From: Linum tenue
Taxonomy: Eukaryota; Streptophyta; Magnoliopsida; Malpighiales; Linaceae
NCBI GenBank assembly: GCA_946122785.1
Contig: CAMGYJ010000002.1
Coordinates: 12,536,839-12,600,838 of the forward strand
DNA: 64,000 nt
Reading direction: 5' to 3'
Both the position numbers and the translations under genes were made by a program. Under the pieces are notes generated by a model. The model made no database searches. It was not told the DNA's origin and worked only from the letters and a program-made list of their open reading frames with translations. Below are positions 33,016-44,719 of this stretch, piece after piece; position 1 is the stretch's first letter; each line of letters opens with the position of its first letter.

Positions 33016-33246
33016 AAGATGACATGCATGTCACCATAGGCATACCCACATTTTAAATGTGTGATCATCTATAGATTGTGAGTTTTATGACTGAAATATC
33101 AAATTACCTTTGAGGTTAATACACTTTATGTACTTGTTTTATAAATGAAAATTAATATGTTTAAGTCAATATCCATTTAATTGATAATAAAAACCAATTC
33201 TTGAGTTTGTTCACCTTTTGTTTGATCCCTTCGCAAATTATATATT

Positions 33247-33480
33247 CTATCTCTTTTTTTTTTTTTTTTAAAACAGTTCCTCTTTATTAAGAGATAGGAG
33301 GTGGAAGATCAAAGCAATCTTATCACGCTAATACAACGAAGAAAGACAATCCCAAGATAGGATCACCATGAAAGAACAACAAACAACCCGTACTGTGTAA
33401 CTACAAACCCTAACTGTATAACTACCCAATTATCTACTCATCCCAAAAAACTTACCAATACTATGACAATCTACCAACAT
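33247..33480 (-). mobile_element. Candidate 5'-truncated LINE-type 3' end (minus strand)
   Basis: A run of about 18 T on the plus strand (33254-33271) is followed by AAAACAGTTCCTCTTTATTA. On the minus strand this reads as TAATAAAGAGGAACTG then poly(A), the look of a polyadenylated retroposed 3' end. The upstream (minus) sequence is non-coding, and no target duplication was found, so the class is unsure. Confidence 0.35.
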
Positions 33481-33829
33481 AACAGAGTGTCAGTTAACAA
33501 CAAATTGAAAATCTCGAAGTCATACTTTTGCTACTTCATTAGCCTTACTTGGACTCTCTCCGTGGCATTTCCAACATCTTTCTTGCCAGATCACAGTTTA
33601 CAAGAGCACCATAGCAAGCCTATAAGTCTCCCCAGCGCTAAGTTCTCTGTTGCCAAATCACCAGCGAGATCACAGGAGCCACTACAAAAGAAGTTACCTA
33701 CCCGGCCTGCTAGGTTGTTGAAGAAACGTGAATTCTGTTACTTTAGTATTTCCATTTCCGCATTGATTGTTTTCTTTTTCCCGCTTGTGCCTTCACGGAT
33801 TTGCTTGCTTGGTTGTGTGCAGGTAGTGC

Positions 33830-34649
33830 ATGACCCATAGCCGATCGGGAGGTTTACTACTGTTAGATCCGGAGCTAGAAGCACTTGTCGCCAACTAGGG
33901 AGACAACAGCGAGCGATACTGGCTACGAAGGAAGTGCTCATCGACGGCCACTTGAGCAGCCATTCTAAGGAGGAGTACGAGATGGACGGTGCGCAAAACC
34001 CGCCCCAGGGGATGCCTCTCCAGGTCCCCCCAGTGAATCAGATCCTAGGGAACAACCCAGTCCCCCAGGCAGATGGGGCTCAACATCAACCACCGCCGCC
34101 GGGTCCTGCTATGGAGTACTACTACACTCCACGGGTCACCAATATCCGCCCGTCATCCTCTATCCGCCCATTCCAGCGAACAACTTTGAGATCAAGCCAT
34201 GCTGGATTCAACTGATTACATCCTCTATCCAGTTCCATGGCTTGAAGGACGAGGAGGCGAGGGTGCACCTTTCGCGGTTCCTGCAGCTGACAAATGGATT
34301 CAAGATGAATGGGTGCACCATCCGTCTCCACCTATTCCCCCATTCTCTGGCGGGGCATGCAAGAGGTGGTTAGAGACCCAGCCCCCACTATCCATCACAT
34401 CGTGGGACGACTTGGCCGACAAATTTGTGCACAGGTATTATCCGACCTCGAAGACCACAGAGATTCAGCGGGAGATCACTCATTTCCACAAGGAGCCAGA
34501 TGAGTCACTACGTGATGCCTGGGAGCGGTACTCGTGGTTCTTTTGGCAGTGTCCCCATCACGACTTCAGTGATGCATTCACAGTGGGGAATTTCTACAGC
34601 GCTCTGACCCAGAAGGCTAGAGGGTGATCGAGTCTCTATGCCTGGGAGG
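33830..34649 (+). pseudogene. Athila gag N-terminal and core region (broken)
   Basis: The ATG at 33830 follows a TGTGCAG acceptor-like site. The frame stops at 33896 and shifts (LIDGHLSSHSKEEYEMDGAQ), then shifts again near 34190 into the gag core: LSRFLQLTNGF..., ETQPPLSITSWDDLADKF, HRYYPTSKTTEIQREITHF, DESLRDAWERYSWFFWQCP. This is the retrotransposon gag capsid pattern of the Athila/Tat group. It ends at the hAT insertion at 34650. Confidence 0.82.
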
Positions 34650-35263
34650 TAGACCTGGCAAATTATAACCCGACCCGTTGACCCAACACGAAACCGCGCG
34701 AAAATTAGAAATTTTTATAACCCGAAATCCGAATGACCCGAACCGGATAACCCATGATTTTTTGGGTTGGATTGGGTGGTTAGCTGGTCGACCTGTTAGA
34801 CCAGTTCCATTTCATATATCACTCCCAAAATATGATAAATCACTCATAAATTGGTGAGATGTTTAAAAAAATTATAAGGATTTGAATGACATGTTTGGAG
34901 TTTAAGGATAATCAAATATCATGTGTTTTTTGTAGTAGTATTACTCTTGTGATTGTTTTTTGAAGATTTGTGTAATTTATATTTCATTTCATTAGTGTGG
35001 GTGGATTTGAGAATATGTTAATTGACATGTGCTAGGTAAACTATTGTCACACATATGTGAAAATTTGGGTTCTTTAAAAAAATATGAAGCATGTTTGATA
35101 TTGTTTCTGAGAACGCTCGTAACCCGAAATGATATGTAACCCGATCCGAAACTGAATAGGTTGGGTCAATATTTGACCCGAAATCAGCCAACCAAGCATG
35201 ACCCGACCCGTAAAGGAAGTCCCCAACCCGAACTTACCCAACCCGACCCGATTGCTAGGTCTA
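34650..35263. mobile_element. hAT-like MITE, 614 bp, 8-bp TSD (6 of 8 match)
   Basis: Inverted ends TAGACCTGGCAAAT and (reverse-complemented) TAGACCTAGCAAT, both running into AACCCGACCCG repeats. The flanks are CTGGGAGG (34642-34649) and CCAGGAGG (35264-35271). Ends and subterminal composition resemble the outer element at 500-2907. No coding region. Confidence 0.75.
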
Positions 35264-35271
35264 CCAGGAGG

Positions 35272-36570
35272 GGATATTCTCACCAAGACTCCAACCGAGA
35301 TGAATCAGATGAGTACTCTGGCTGCTTGGGATCACTCTTGGGGGTAGAGCACCAGAAGCAGGAGTTCCTGGGACTGAGGTGTGCACGCCAGGGAGGCTAG
35401 GTCCAGGCTAGAGCGGGAGGTGGCCGAGCTGGTCCAGACATTGAAGCAGCCCAACAGTCTTATTCCCGGCAGAGGACTAGCCGGGCCTCCAGTTTCTCAA
35501 TGTCAATGGTGTGAGAGTTCGAACAATCTGGTGGAAGACTGCTAGGCCATGCGAGAGTCTTCTATACCCCAAGAGCAGCCCAGACAGGGGTAGCCATTCC
35601 AGCAGCTGCAGTGCCAGTATGCCCAGCTGCCAGCAGCTCTAGCTCCAGATACCCAGATGACGGAGCTGAAAAATATTTTGCAGGCATTCATGACTACCCG
35701 TCAGGAGAATTTTGCCAGGATGGACCAGAACATAACTTATCTAGAGGCAGGCCAAAGGAACCAGGGTGCTATACTGCAGGATCTTCAGAATCAGATTGGT
35801 GGCATTGCTCGTCAGAATAACACCAGAGCGGCGAGGAATTTGCCTGCCACCACCATTCCAAATCCTCACGAGTCTTACCAGCAACTAGATGCCATCACTA
35901 CCAGGAGTGGCAAGACCACATCTGCTGCCCCTGCCCCGACCAGGCAAGAAGAGCCCTACCTGCTTCAATACTTCTAGCTGAAGATGCAGAAGTGGGGATG
36001 GAGAAAGAAGCGCCTCCTCCCAAGCCACAGCCAGTGGTTAAGGAGCATGTACCCCAGCTTACCTTCCCCACCAGCCTATACAAAGACAAGCTGGAAACTG
36101 AGTTTGCCAAGTTCATGGCAATGTTGAAGCAGGTCAACATCAGCATGCCGTTCGTGGAGGCACTTCGAAGATGCCCAAGTACGCCAAATTCATGAAGGAT
36201 CTCCTCACCAACAAGAAGATACTTAGGGATCTCTCGACAGTGATGTTGAGCGAGTTGTGTTCTGCCATCCCTCTTGTTATTGGCAGCATGCATGTAGGGA
36301 AGTCCTTGGCGGATTTAGGAGCTAGCATAAATGTCATGCCTTATAAATTTCTTAAGAAGCTAGACCTAGGTGAGCCTAGAACTACTAGGATGAGCATTCA
36401 GTTAGCTTACCATTCTATTATGCATCTTAGGGGTATCATAGAGGATCTACTTGTTAATGTAGGCGCATTCACATATCATGTTGATTTTGTTATTCTGGAT
36501 ATAAATGAGGATGTGGATGTGCCTTTGATTTTGGGTAGACCATTTCTCGCCACCGCCAAGGCGCTTATTG
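35272..36570 (+). pseudogene. Athila gag C terminus and aspartic protease (broken)
   Basis: After several stops, gag resumes with MTELKNILQAFMTTRQENFA ... QDLQNQIGGIARQ (35657-35977) and then QLTFPTSLYKDKLETEFAKF. The protease (36171 on) has ELCSAIPLVIGS and the intact core LADLGASINVMP (Asp codon 36312-36314), then GIIEDLLVNVGAF and LILGRPFLATAKALIDV. It stops exactly where the Ogre-like LTR begins (36576) and picks up again at 47893 with HSGKLILRAGDE. It is better preserved than the protease of element no. 1. Confidence 0.85.
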
Positions 36571-37335
36571 ATGTGTGTCGCAACCGCCCCTCGAGATCGG
36601 GGGATCCGTCGCGTCACACTCGGAGTCGCCATCGACCTTACTTGGAGTGGATCGAACACTCATTTGGTCCGATCTTGACCTTATGGTCGAAATCGGAATT
36701 TGGTCTATGAAATTGAAGATTTGGGTTCGGGAGTACGTTTACATGTGGGGAAGTGTATTCACACCCCAAAACGCCCAAAATTGGTACTACTTAAATCCAT
36801 AAGTTTTAAAAGGTTGCAGGTGTTTTATTATTTGTGGCTTACTGCGTATTTAATTATAGGATTAATATAAGTGTAATATGATTCGATTTTACACCTATTG
36901 ATGTAAATCTCGAGAATTAAAGAAAGAATTTTGATTAGTTTGACTCAAACCATTTGTTGCCTACGTACCCAAGTAATCGGGATCAAAGTCCGCGTAGTTC
37001 AATAAGTAACCTTTATAGTTTTAAAATATGACTTTTATCACGTTACACTTATAGTTGTTTTCGTATTGAGGATTTTGTTAACTTTGCTAGATTTAGTTAT
37101 AACTTTTACCACGTTCCACTAAAGGTAATCCTCGTATTATAATTTTGTTAATAAAATTTCATTTAGATTATTATGATGTTTATGAAAATAAATGAAAGGA
37201 TTTTAGTTATTAAGAAGAAATTTGGTGTATTAGAAGATAAACAGGATTAACATAATTTGCATTCAAAATTTCGTATTAAGAGTTTTAAACAAATAAAATT
37301 TAACGGGATGGCTAAGATTAAGCATGTTGGACCAA

Positions 37336-37404
37336 TAGCCCAACTGGTTAACTTGCTAATCCGGCACTTGATTTCCCGCGACGAGGGTTCTAAACCCACT
37401 CACA
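37336..37404 (+). other. tRNA-like box A / box B segment inside the LTR
   Basis: TAGCCCAACTGG (37336-37347) fits the pol III box A, and GGTTCTAAACC (37386-37396) fits 8 of 11 positions of box B, 50 nt apart as in a tRNA. The same pair is at 45481-45541 in the other LTR. The acceptor and anticodon stems do not fold well, so it is a tRNA-derived relic (SINE head), not a tRNA gene. Confidence 0.45.
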
Positions 37405-37536
37405 GCATTTTTTGACCGTTGTTTTTAATTCAGAGACGAGGGAGGGGTATTTTCGTAAGTTCTAAAAAACGCGGTGGGAGGACTGAGTAATTAGCGATAA
37501 ACCCTAGGGGCATTTTAGTCCTTTTAAAACGCCTAG

Positions 37537-38110
37537 TATAAAAAATCTCTAAAAAAACCCTAAACCTAAATCGGCTATAGCAGCCGCCTCTCTCTCGATC
37601 CTTCCCATCTCTTGCGTCTCTCTCTTCTTCCAGAACCCAAAGAACGCCAACTTCGCCTCTCTCTCTTGTTTTTCCTTCTCGATTCTTCTTCTCTTCCTCT
37701 TCAGACGAACGCCAAAAAGAAAAGCTCTTCACCCTTCCTCAATGACTCCGCCGCCACCTTATTCTTCCTCTCCTCGTCTCCAACCACCCAAAGGGACTCT
37801 CTCTCTCGTCTATGCTAGCCAAGGAGACCGTTCGAGGCGAACTAAATCAACCGAGAGTATCTCGATTCTAGGTAAAATAGTGACATGCATGGTGTTGTTT
37901 TTTATTTTTTCTGATTTTTATTTCGGACTCTTCTAATTCCTGGGCTTCTGGGTTTAACGGCGGACGAGGGAGTCACCGGCGGTGACTAGATCGATGGACA
38001 AACGACGGTGAGCCTAAAGGGTAATTTTTCGGTTTTGATTCTACTATCTTCGGTTTACTCAAATACTGACCCCTTCTCCATTTTCGCAGGTTACAAAAAG
38101 TGGCTAGATC
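37537..38110 (+). promoter_or_regulatory. Antisense promoter-like module with leader, short ORF and splice sites
   Basis: On the strand opposite to gag: TATAAAAAA at 37537-37545, a telo-box AAACCCTAA at 37555-37563, a long CT-rich leader, and an ATG at 37742 opening a 43-codon coding exon (MTPPPPYSSSPRLQPPKG...). It ends at CTAG/GTAAAA (37872), with an acceptor TTTTCGCAG at 38089. This is how the 5' end of a plant housekeeping gene looks. It is repeated at about 45681-46250 in the other LTR. It may be a captured host gene 5' end. No downstream coding exon is evident. Confidence 0.45.
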
Positions 38111-39135
38111 TGGGTGAGGTTTCTCCCTACGCTTATTTTGGTTTCGGTTAACCTGTGGTAACTAATTAGGTTAGGAAATTTTGTGATTAAAGTTCCCGAG
38201 TTTGGGATTGGGGTCTGGCTTTAGTAGGTGGTTTATTCATTAGTTAACGACTATGAGATTTGAGATTTTGAAGGGAATGGTTGTGTTCTTCTAAATCTGG
38301 TGTTTGAGGTTTGTTTGGTGGGTTTTTTGTGGTGAACCGATGGATTGATAGCGTAGAGGATTGGCGACGGTGTGGTGACTTTTTTATTCCATACACATGA
38401 ATCATGATATAGTTATATATGTACTAGAAAATAAAGGAATGAAAATACGAGATAAATAAAGGAATGGTAAATGAGAGAGTAAATAGCATAGTAAATAGCT
38501 ATACTAGGTAATATTAATTTTAAGCTTAACTAATAGATAGAAAATTAGCTATTGTAGGTTGACATAATAAAGTAACTGAGTTTGGGAGAAATAAATAATG
38601 GAATTGAAAGTAGAACAAAATCTGAATGGACAAACTAATACAGTGGGAGTGATTAGTTTTGAATTTTGATTAGCCTTTTAAATTAATTGGGTCATGTTGT
38701 AGTTTGATTGGAGCTGATTAAACTTTCTTCTTTAAAAGCGTTGTATGTAAATGGTAATAGTGATGATTATGGATGATAATAGTAATAACAATAATATAGA
38801 GTTAATTTTGACAAAAGGGGAAGAGTGGGAAAAGAGAATAAAATGGCAGTAAATCAATAATATATCATTAGAATTGTAATGAGAACCTGGGTTTTGCTCA
38901 ATACAAACCTCGTTGGGCTTCTGTTGGCCTAGATCCCTTTTGCTTTTATTTGACAGAAAATAAAAAGGGAAAACAAGTGTTTTGTATCTTCCTATATTTC
39001 CAGCGTTTCCCCTCTCTGAATAGACCAAGAAAAGAAAGAAACTCTGAACCAGAAACTGACCAAGAAAGAAGTGAAAGTTTTCCCCAGTGTTTTCCCCTCT
39101 GAAAAGCTGTCCCCTTCTCATTGAGAATTGTGCCT

Positions 39136-39143
39136 CTTTTATA
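39136..39143 (-). promoter_or_regulatory. Sense TATA box of the Ogre-like 3' LTR
   Basis: Minus-strand TATAAAAG, about 585 bp into the LTR. The equivalent in the 5' LTR is 47282-47289. Transcription from here would run towards the antisense module at 37537. Confidence 0.5.
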
Positions 39144-39486
39144 GAAAAAAAAGGCGGTGGTTTCTGGGTTAGGTCGGACCAGTTCTGGTTCGACCAGTCC
39201 GTCTGTTGGTTGGGGTCGCTTCTGAGCTGACCGGCCTGCTCTTGACCATGTGGGCTTGTCTTGGCGTTGGACCTTGCATTTGGGCTTGACCGAGCATTGA
39301 CTTTCGGCTGGATCTGGCCTTGTGGCATGGGCTTGAATTTGGACTTGTGGCCGAAATCTGGGCTTGAACTAGGTTTATGGCTGGCTGGCTGGCTAAAGAA
39401 GAGATGGAAGAAACAAGTATTGATTGTAATTTTCATGTAGTAATTCTTTGTAATTGTCAATTAGTAATAATTTTAATAAAATGTTC

Positions 39487-39522
<36 letters not shown>

Positions 39523-40017
39523 TATGTTGTGTTAAAAGCGGAAATTTGATTTTGCAACAAAGATGCGAAAGTCTCCTCTTTTTACACTATAATCGAATTC
39601 AAACATATTGTACGATCATCGATATTTTAGACTCGCAATGACCAATCTAATTATCTTACTACATTTCAAAATTAAGTTAGAATTTTTGTTGATTAATTGA
39701 CCCGGACAAAATGGGGTGTCTACAGTTGCCCCCCTTTGTATATCTCTTTATGTAAAGAGTTATACAAAGTTTCCGTATAGACACAACATTTTCTCATTTC
39801 AATATAGGATTATATTTTGTTGGTGACGTATGTTTTTTTTTTTTGGCGTTCGTCATCGCCAATTGTTACATTTTCCTTAATGATGACGTAAAAGAAACGC
39901 ACGTCAGCGCTATTTGTTGGTTTTTTTATGATGACGCAAACGAAACGTACGTGAACACTAACTGATGAATTTATTTTGATGTTTAATTGTTTTATGCTTA
40001 TTAGCATTGGTGTAGTA

Positions 40018-40290
40018 TTTTTCAGGCGCTCTCCAGCACCAGTGTACGTTTCGAATGCTCACCAGCATCGGTGTCGTATTTTTCAAGCGCTCGCCAGCAC
40101 CAGTGTACTTTTCGAACGCTCACTAGCATCAGTGTCGTATTTTTCAGGCGCTCGCCAGCACAGTGTACTTTTCGAACGCTCACCAGCGTCGGTGTCGTAT
40201 TTTTCAAGCGCTCGCCAGCACCAGTGTACTTTTCGAACGCTCACCAGCGTCAGGGTCGTATTTTTCAGGCGCTCGCCAGTACCAATTTAG
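40018..40290 (-). repeat. 61-bp tandem repeat, ~4.5 copies, in the 3' UTR of the Ogre-like element
   Basis: Units start at about 40018, 40079, 40140, 40199 and 40260 with TTTTTCA(G/A)GCGCTC(T/G)CCAG and include TTTCGAACGCTCACCAGC. They differ by a few bases and one single-base deletion. In element orientation they lie downstream of where pol would be and about 300 bp before the 3' LTR. Confidence 0.85.
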
Positions 40291-42474
40291 TTTGTTTATG
40301 GATTTGTTAAGGCCATGTCTAAAGTGAAATTAAGACAAGTTCTAATTGTTAGTGAAAAGCTAATGTTAGACTTTTATGAAGTCGGAAACATAATTGTTGT
40401 ACTTGAAATCTTGATGAATCAAAATGTATTTGGGAATGAATGTTAATGAGTATGATTGTTGATATGATGATGTTTTCTAATGGGTATCAAAATGATTTTG
40501 AAAATGATTGTGTGATGAGTCATGCTAAATGAATGATAAAGTCCTGAATGTTGTATGAAAAAAATGATGTGATGCATTATCAAATGGTTTGAGAATATGT
40601 TTTCTTTTTGTCTTTTGCTGTGGGCTCCTTTAAATTGATCACCCACAAGAACTTGTGTCATTGTTTCTTGTAGCCTTGATCCTCAGTTGTGCTCAATATT
40701 GCGAGCTCTTAATCAGACCACCTTCGGGCTCCTTGTTGTCCAAGACAGGGTTCTTCGATTTCATTAATGTAGTGTAGCATGCCTCTTCTGTCACGGACGG
40801 CAACTGATTGGTTGAACGCAGTCAAAGGTGTTGTCAAGATCTTTGAGATTTCTAAACTGTTGAGTTGAAAGGTTCGGTAGTTTGGCTTGTCAACTCCTCT
40901 TCTTTAAGGTATGCTCACTTTCTATTATTTGGAACAAAGATTGGCTTTATCAACCTTAACTTAAGATGAGTGCAAAAATGTATGACAAATGTGAATGGAA
41001 AAGTATCATGGGAACTTCTTGTTGAAATATTTGATTGAGAAAAGTGTGTAAGAATTTGATACAATTTTGTGTGGTTATTTCATGTTGCTAAAACATTTTT
41101 GAATTTTTCAATAAGAAGGGAGCAAGTAAAGCCATGAGAAAATCCAAAAGCACTCACTCTACTCTCATTTTCGATGTCACGCTTGATTTCATTCTCACTC
41201 ATCCCTAGGGGTGCTTTGAGCATATGACATTTCAGCTGCCATTAAGATTCGGGTCACTATGAGAGGCCTTCTTCTATGTTGATGGTCAAATATGTTCGGG
41301 GTAATGGTTTTTCAAATGAGGAGATTCTTACGAAGTCTGATTTTAGTCCTGTGAAGTTTCTTGTAAAGGGATCTTGGCTTGCCCCCGAAGTATTAGGTTA
41401 AATGATGGACCAGAGTGATCCTAATGGCAATTATCATGGTTTTTGTCGAGGAAGTTTTACTTCCTCAAAAATAGTAGTGGCTTTTGGACATGTTGGGGAA
41501 TGCGTATTACATTGCCCCCTTGTATGAGATTTTGTTTTGAGCAGGTGAGGTTAGGTAGTGAATAAATGAGGTAATTGTGAATGCGAGTTTGGCTATGGGA
41601 AGTCTCATCACATAGGTTCTTTGCTTAAGGTTTTCTGTTGGTATTAGCCGGCAAAATTTTTGATTTGTCATGAATGGTTGACTTCAAATGCTAATGAAAG
41701 GGCCTCTAACATGTAAGTCCCACAACAATTTTTATTTTTCTTTGCTTTTATTTTTTGCTTTGCTTTGCTTTTTTTTTGTCGTAGGACTTACTTAACTTGG
41801 TTATGGCACAAAATATGCTTTCCTTATTCTCCCCTCTGACATTTGTATAACTAGACAGGAGTATCAAAAGGTTAGTACTTCACAATGTAAGTGTATTTCC
41901 TCCTTAGATTGGCTGGTTGGTTACTCTTCTCTCGAAGAATCAAAACTTCTAATGCCATTGGGCTTATTTGAATTTTTCCTGGTTGGCTTCAGATGTATTT
42001 GGATCCCAATTCGCTAGCAAAAGTTGGCAACGATGGTGACGAGATTCTACAAGTAGCCTGATGTCATACGCTCGTTACACCTTTTTACTATTCACTCACA
42101 CAATTTGTGTACACCCAATGGGGTGCTTATATTCAATCGAAACACCAGTGGGGTGCTCAAATTTGCTTAGCATGGCAATCTCATGGCTTGAATTGGAAAT
42201 AAAACTAGGTTTGGATGGCTTCCATCAAATTTAAAGAAATTGGGAATAACATTCGTCATTTGGACAATGAAAAACCAATCGATGCAAACTTCTAAATTAA
42301 GGTTGATAATATTCACACAACATTCCAAAGAGGTCGAAAGGTGGGAGATTTTTTATTTATAATGATGAAAGCAAAGGTGATACATTTGTTGTTAAGGAAA
42401 TTAGCTCGATGCAGTTATTTACGTAATAGGACCAACATCATCCTTGAATCGAGCATTGCTTTGTAGTACACCTA
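40291..42474 (-). other. Non-coding internal region of the Ogre-like element
   Basis: 2.2 kb where pol would be expected. No frame with RT, RNase H or integrase similarity on either strand. Short ATGAATGTTAATGAG-like A/T-rich text (40400-40560) and several GGGGTGCT repeats (42115-42160). It looks like replacement rather than gradual decay, because neighbouring gag is nearly intact. Confidence 0.5.
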
Positions 42475-42675
42475 CTACTTCTCATGAGCCGGCAGCGGAT
42501 TATTGTTTATGTTTGGACGCTTTGACGCCTCTTCAAATTTCAACCAACCAGCATTGATCATTTGTTGCACCTTAAACTTGAATGATCTGCAATTTTCAGT
42601 TGAGTGTCCTGCGACTCCCGAGTGGTAATCACAATGTTGATCTGACTTGTACCAGTTTGGGAAGGGAGGATGCAT
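42475..42675 (-). pseudogene. Post-gag zinc-finger-like segment of the Ogre-like element
   Basis: The 66-residue frame contains WYKSDQHCDYHSGVAGHSTE followed by NC, a Cys/His spacing found downstream of gag in Ogre/Tat elements, then ALINAGWL-type QMINAGWLKFEE and NNPLPAHEK. It is in a different frame from gag and separated by stops. In autonomous relatives it continues into protease; here it stops at 42475. Confidence 0.7.
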
Positions 42676-42754
42676 AGGCTCAGATGGAATTAGGGAAATT
42701 AGATGACTTTGTAGTAGTTGCGGGAAAAGTTCGGTGTATGTAATAGGAATAGGG

Positions 42755-44053
42755 TCAATTTGGATGGGTGTTTTTGTATCTCCTAGAATAATTTTGGTCT
42801 TGGTTATTTGGTGGTGGTGCCACTGGTGATTGAGTAGGAAAATTCGGACGTTGAGTAATCAATGCGGTATTTGAAACATAGGGATGAGCTTGATTGTCTT
42901 GAGGTTGGTGATTCCACCTTCTTCTTCTTGATGAGTCTTCTTGAGCAGAATGAATCTCTCCATCTCCCGTTCGAGTTTGGTATGGTTTCTTTGAGGCTTC
43001 CAGGCTTTCCATCCGGCCTTGCTTCAATCCCTTTTCAATTCGCTCTCCAATTACTAGCAAGTCCGCAAAGTTGGTTGTGGTAATTCCCACCATGTTGTTG
43101 TAATATGGAACCCTCAATGTTCCGAAGAAGATTGACACCATTTCCTTTTCTGATAGTGGGGGTTGAACATCTGCCGCCTTCTCTCTCCACCTATGAGCAT
43201 ACTCTCTGAAAGATTCCTTCTCAGTCTTTTCCATATTTCGTAGGTCCTCTCGATCTGGGGCCAAATCCTGGTTATGCTTATAATGCCTCATGAATGCATC
43301 AGCTAAGTCTTGCCACGTTTTCACTTTTGTTTTCTCTAACTGCATATACCATCTCAGCGCGGAGCTACTCAGGCTATTTTGGAAGCAATGTATCGTCAAC
43401 CTTTCATCACGAATATAGTTCGCCATTTTATTACAAAATATGACCAAATGACTTCTTGGGCAAGTAGTGCCATTATATCTTTCAAATTTTGGCATTTGAA
43501 ATTTATGAGGAATTATGACATCTAGGACTAAACATAGCTGTGATGCATCCATAGGCTCATAGGATTCAAATCCCTCTATGCTTCTTATTCGTTCATTCAT
43601 GTGCTCTAATTTTTCTTTCAGCATAGCATCAACCCCATGTTCCTCATGCTTCTCAGTCTCTTCTGATTTGTCATGCTTTGGTTGTTCCATGCCATCTTTT
43701 TCACCTATGTTCTTCGAAGGTATGAGAATAAATTTACTACTCGAGGCATCTACTTTAGGTTGTTCATAGTGATCTTCTTCGTCGAATATGGCTTCTTCTT
43801 CGTTGGTTGCAACCCCTTTTCCTTTTCCTGACAGTATGCTCAAAATTGTGCTGAGTTGACCTTTCATCTCATCAAAACCCGCCAGTTTTTCATCAAATCC
43901 CGTCAGTTTCTCATCAAACCCCGTTAGTTTCCCATTGATGTCGTTTATCTCTTTCTGAAATGCCTCCATGAAGACCTTGAGTTTTGATCTAGTGAAGTGC
44001 TTAGAAGGCTGACTTTTTCCTCGTAGACGAGCAATTTTAAGGAACCCTGGCAA
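42755..44053 (-). CDS. Ogre/Tat-type Gag protein, apparently intact
   Basis: A frame of 432 codons. Gag core residues are in the usual order: HKFQMPKFERYNGTTCPRSH, LTIHCFQNSLSSSALRWYMQ, KTWQDLADAFMRHYKHNQD, REDLRNMEKTEKESFREYAH, and SEKEMVSIFFGTLRVPYY. The N terminus has three tandem GFDEKL(T/A) heptads (residues 44-62) followed by a coiled coil. The first codon of this frame is TTG and it is open further upstream; the first ATG is residue 29 (MEAFQKEIND). Gag forms the particle that packages element RNA. The retained open frame, next to a missing pol, suggests selection or recent loss. Confidence 0.85.
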   Translation of the reverse strand: MPGFLKIARLRGKSQPSKHFTRSKLKVFMEAFQKEINDINGKLTGFDEKLTGFDEKLAGFDEMKGQLSTILSILSGKGKGVATNEEEAIFDEEDHYEQPKVDASSSKFILIPSKNIGEKDGMEQPKHDKSEETEKHEEHGVDAMLKEKLEHMNERIRSIEGFESYEPMDASQLCLVLDVIIPHKFQMPKFERYNGTTCPRSHLVIFCNKMANYIRDERLTIHCFQNSLSSSALRWYMQLEKTKVKTWQDLADAFMRHYKHNQDLAPDREDLRNMEKTEKESFREYAHRWREKAADVQPPLSEKEMVSIFFGTLRVPYYNNMVGITTTNFADLLVIGERIEKGLKQGRMESLEASKKPYQTRTGDGEIHSAQEDSSRRRRWNHQPQDNQAHPYVSNTALITQRPNFPTQSPVAPPPNNQDQNYSRRYKNTHPN

Positions 44054-44700
44054 ATTTATTGTTATTAAATCGTTTGTGGTGCTAAATGATTTGAATGCAT
44101 GAATGCAAAGATAACCTGGATGGATGTATGCACTTTATTTTTTATGGTTTTTGTTTGAATAGGAAAACTGCTAATGTCATGCATTTTGAAAAGATTTTAT
44201 GTGAAAAATAAAATCACATTATTTATGAGTAATTGATAATGCATAAATTATCACATCGTAGGCAAAAATATATCTACATAAACAAAAAAAATCTCTAATT
44301 AAATAAACATAAGATTTGTAAGGTTAGACGACAAGGTTTATACGAGATGGTGTTGGGCGGCTGGTAAGCTTACTAAATGGTTGGTAAGGTCGTACGGATA
44401 TCTAGGAAATTACCCAAGTTGTATCCTACTATTGCTCTTTCAAGCTTAGCTGGATACCTCAAATCAACCTCGGATTTGAGTTCAACTTGGTTAGAAAGTT
44501 TCGCGTTATTCCTCTACTATTGTAGAGGTAACGTTACTCCGTTCCCTTAGAGGTAGAGCTCGGGTATAGAGCTTTGATGTATGAATGTAAATAATTAAAT
44601 ACGAGTTAAATTAAATGCACAAACAATATAATAAACACCCAACACGTTAAAGATGGTAAGGGAAGCTTATCGATTTAATATTGTAGATCGACTCTCAAAG

Positions 44701-44719
44701 TCCCCAGCGGAGTCGCCAC
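44701..44719 (-). other. Primer binding site, tRNA-Arg type
   Basis: Minus strand GTGGCGACTCCGCTGGGGA directly after the 5' LTR. Ogre elements are known to use tRNA-Arg here. This fixes the minus-strand orientation. Confidence 0.8.

Larger units (their letters stand above)
36576..39724 (-). repeat. 3' LTR of the Ogre-like element (3149 bp)
   Basis: Read on the minus strand it runs from TGTAGACACCCC (39724) to GGGCGGTTGCGACA (36576). A sense TATA box is at 39136-39143. It contains an ATT-triplet microsatellite (39485-39522), a tRNA-like segment (37336-37396) and an antisense promoter-like module (37537 on). A 242-residue minus frame (39460-38732) lies inside. It is broken in the sister LTR and is not taken as a gene. 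Confidence 0.92.

Noticed and set aside
38732..39460. 242-residue minus-strand frame in the Ogre-like LTR
   Set aside because: It crosses the promoter region of an LTR, matches no family, and is frameshifted in the sister LTR (46878-47604).
40018..40290. Tandem repeat as a CRISPR-like array
   Set aside because: Units are contiguous 61-bp repeats without unique spacers, and the genome is eukaryotic.
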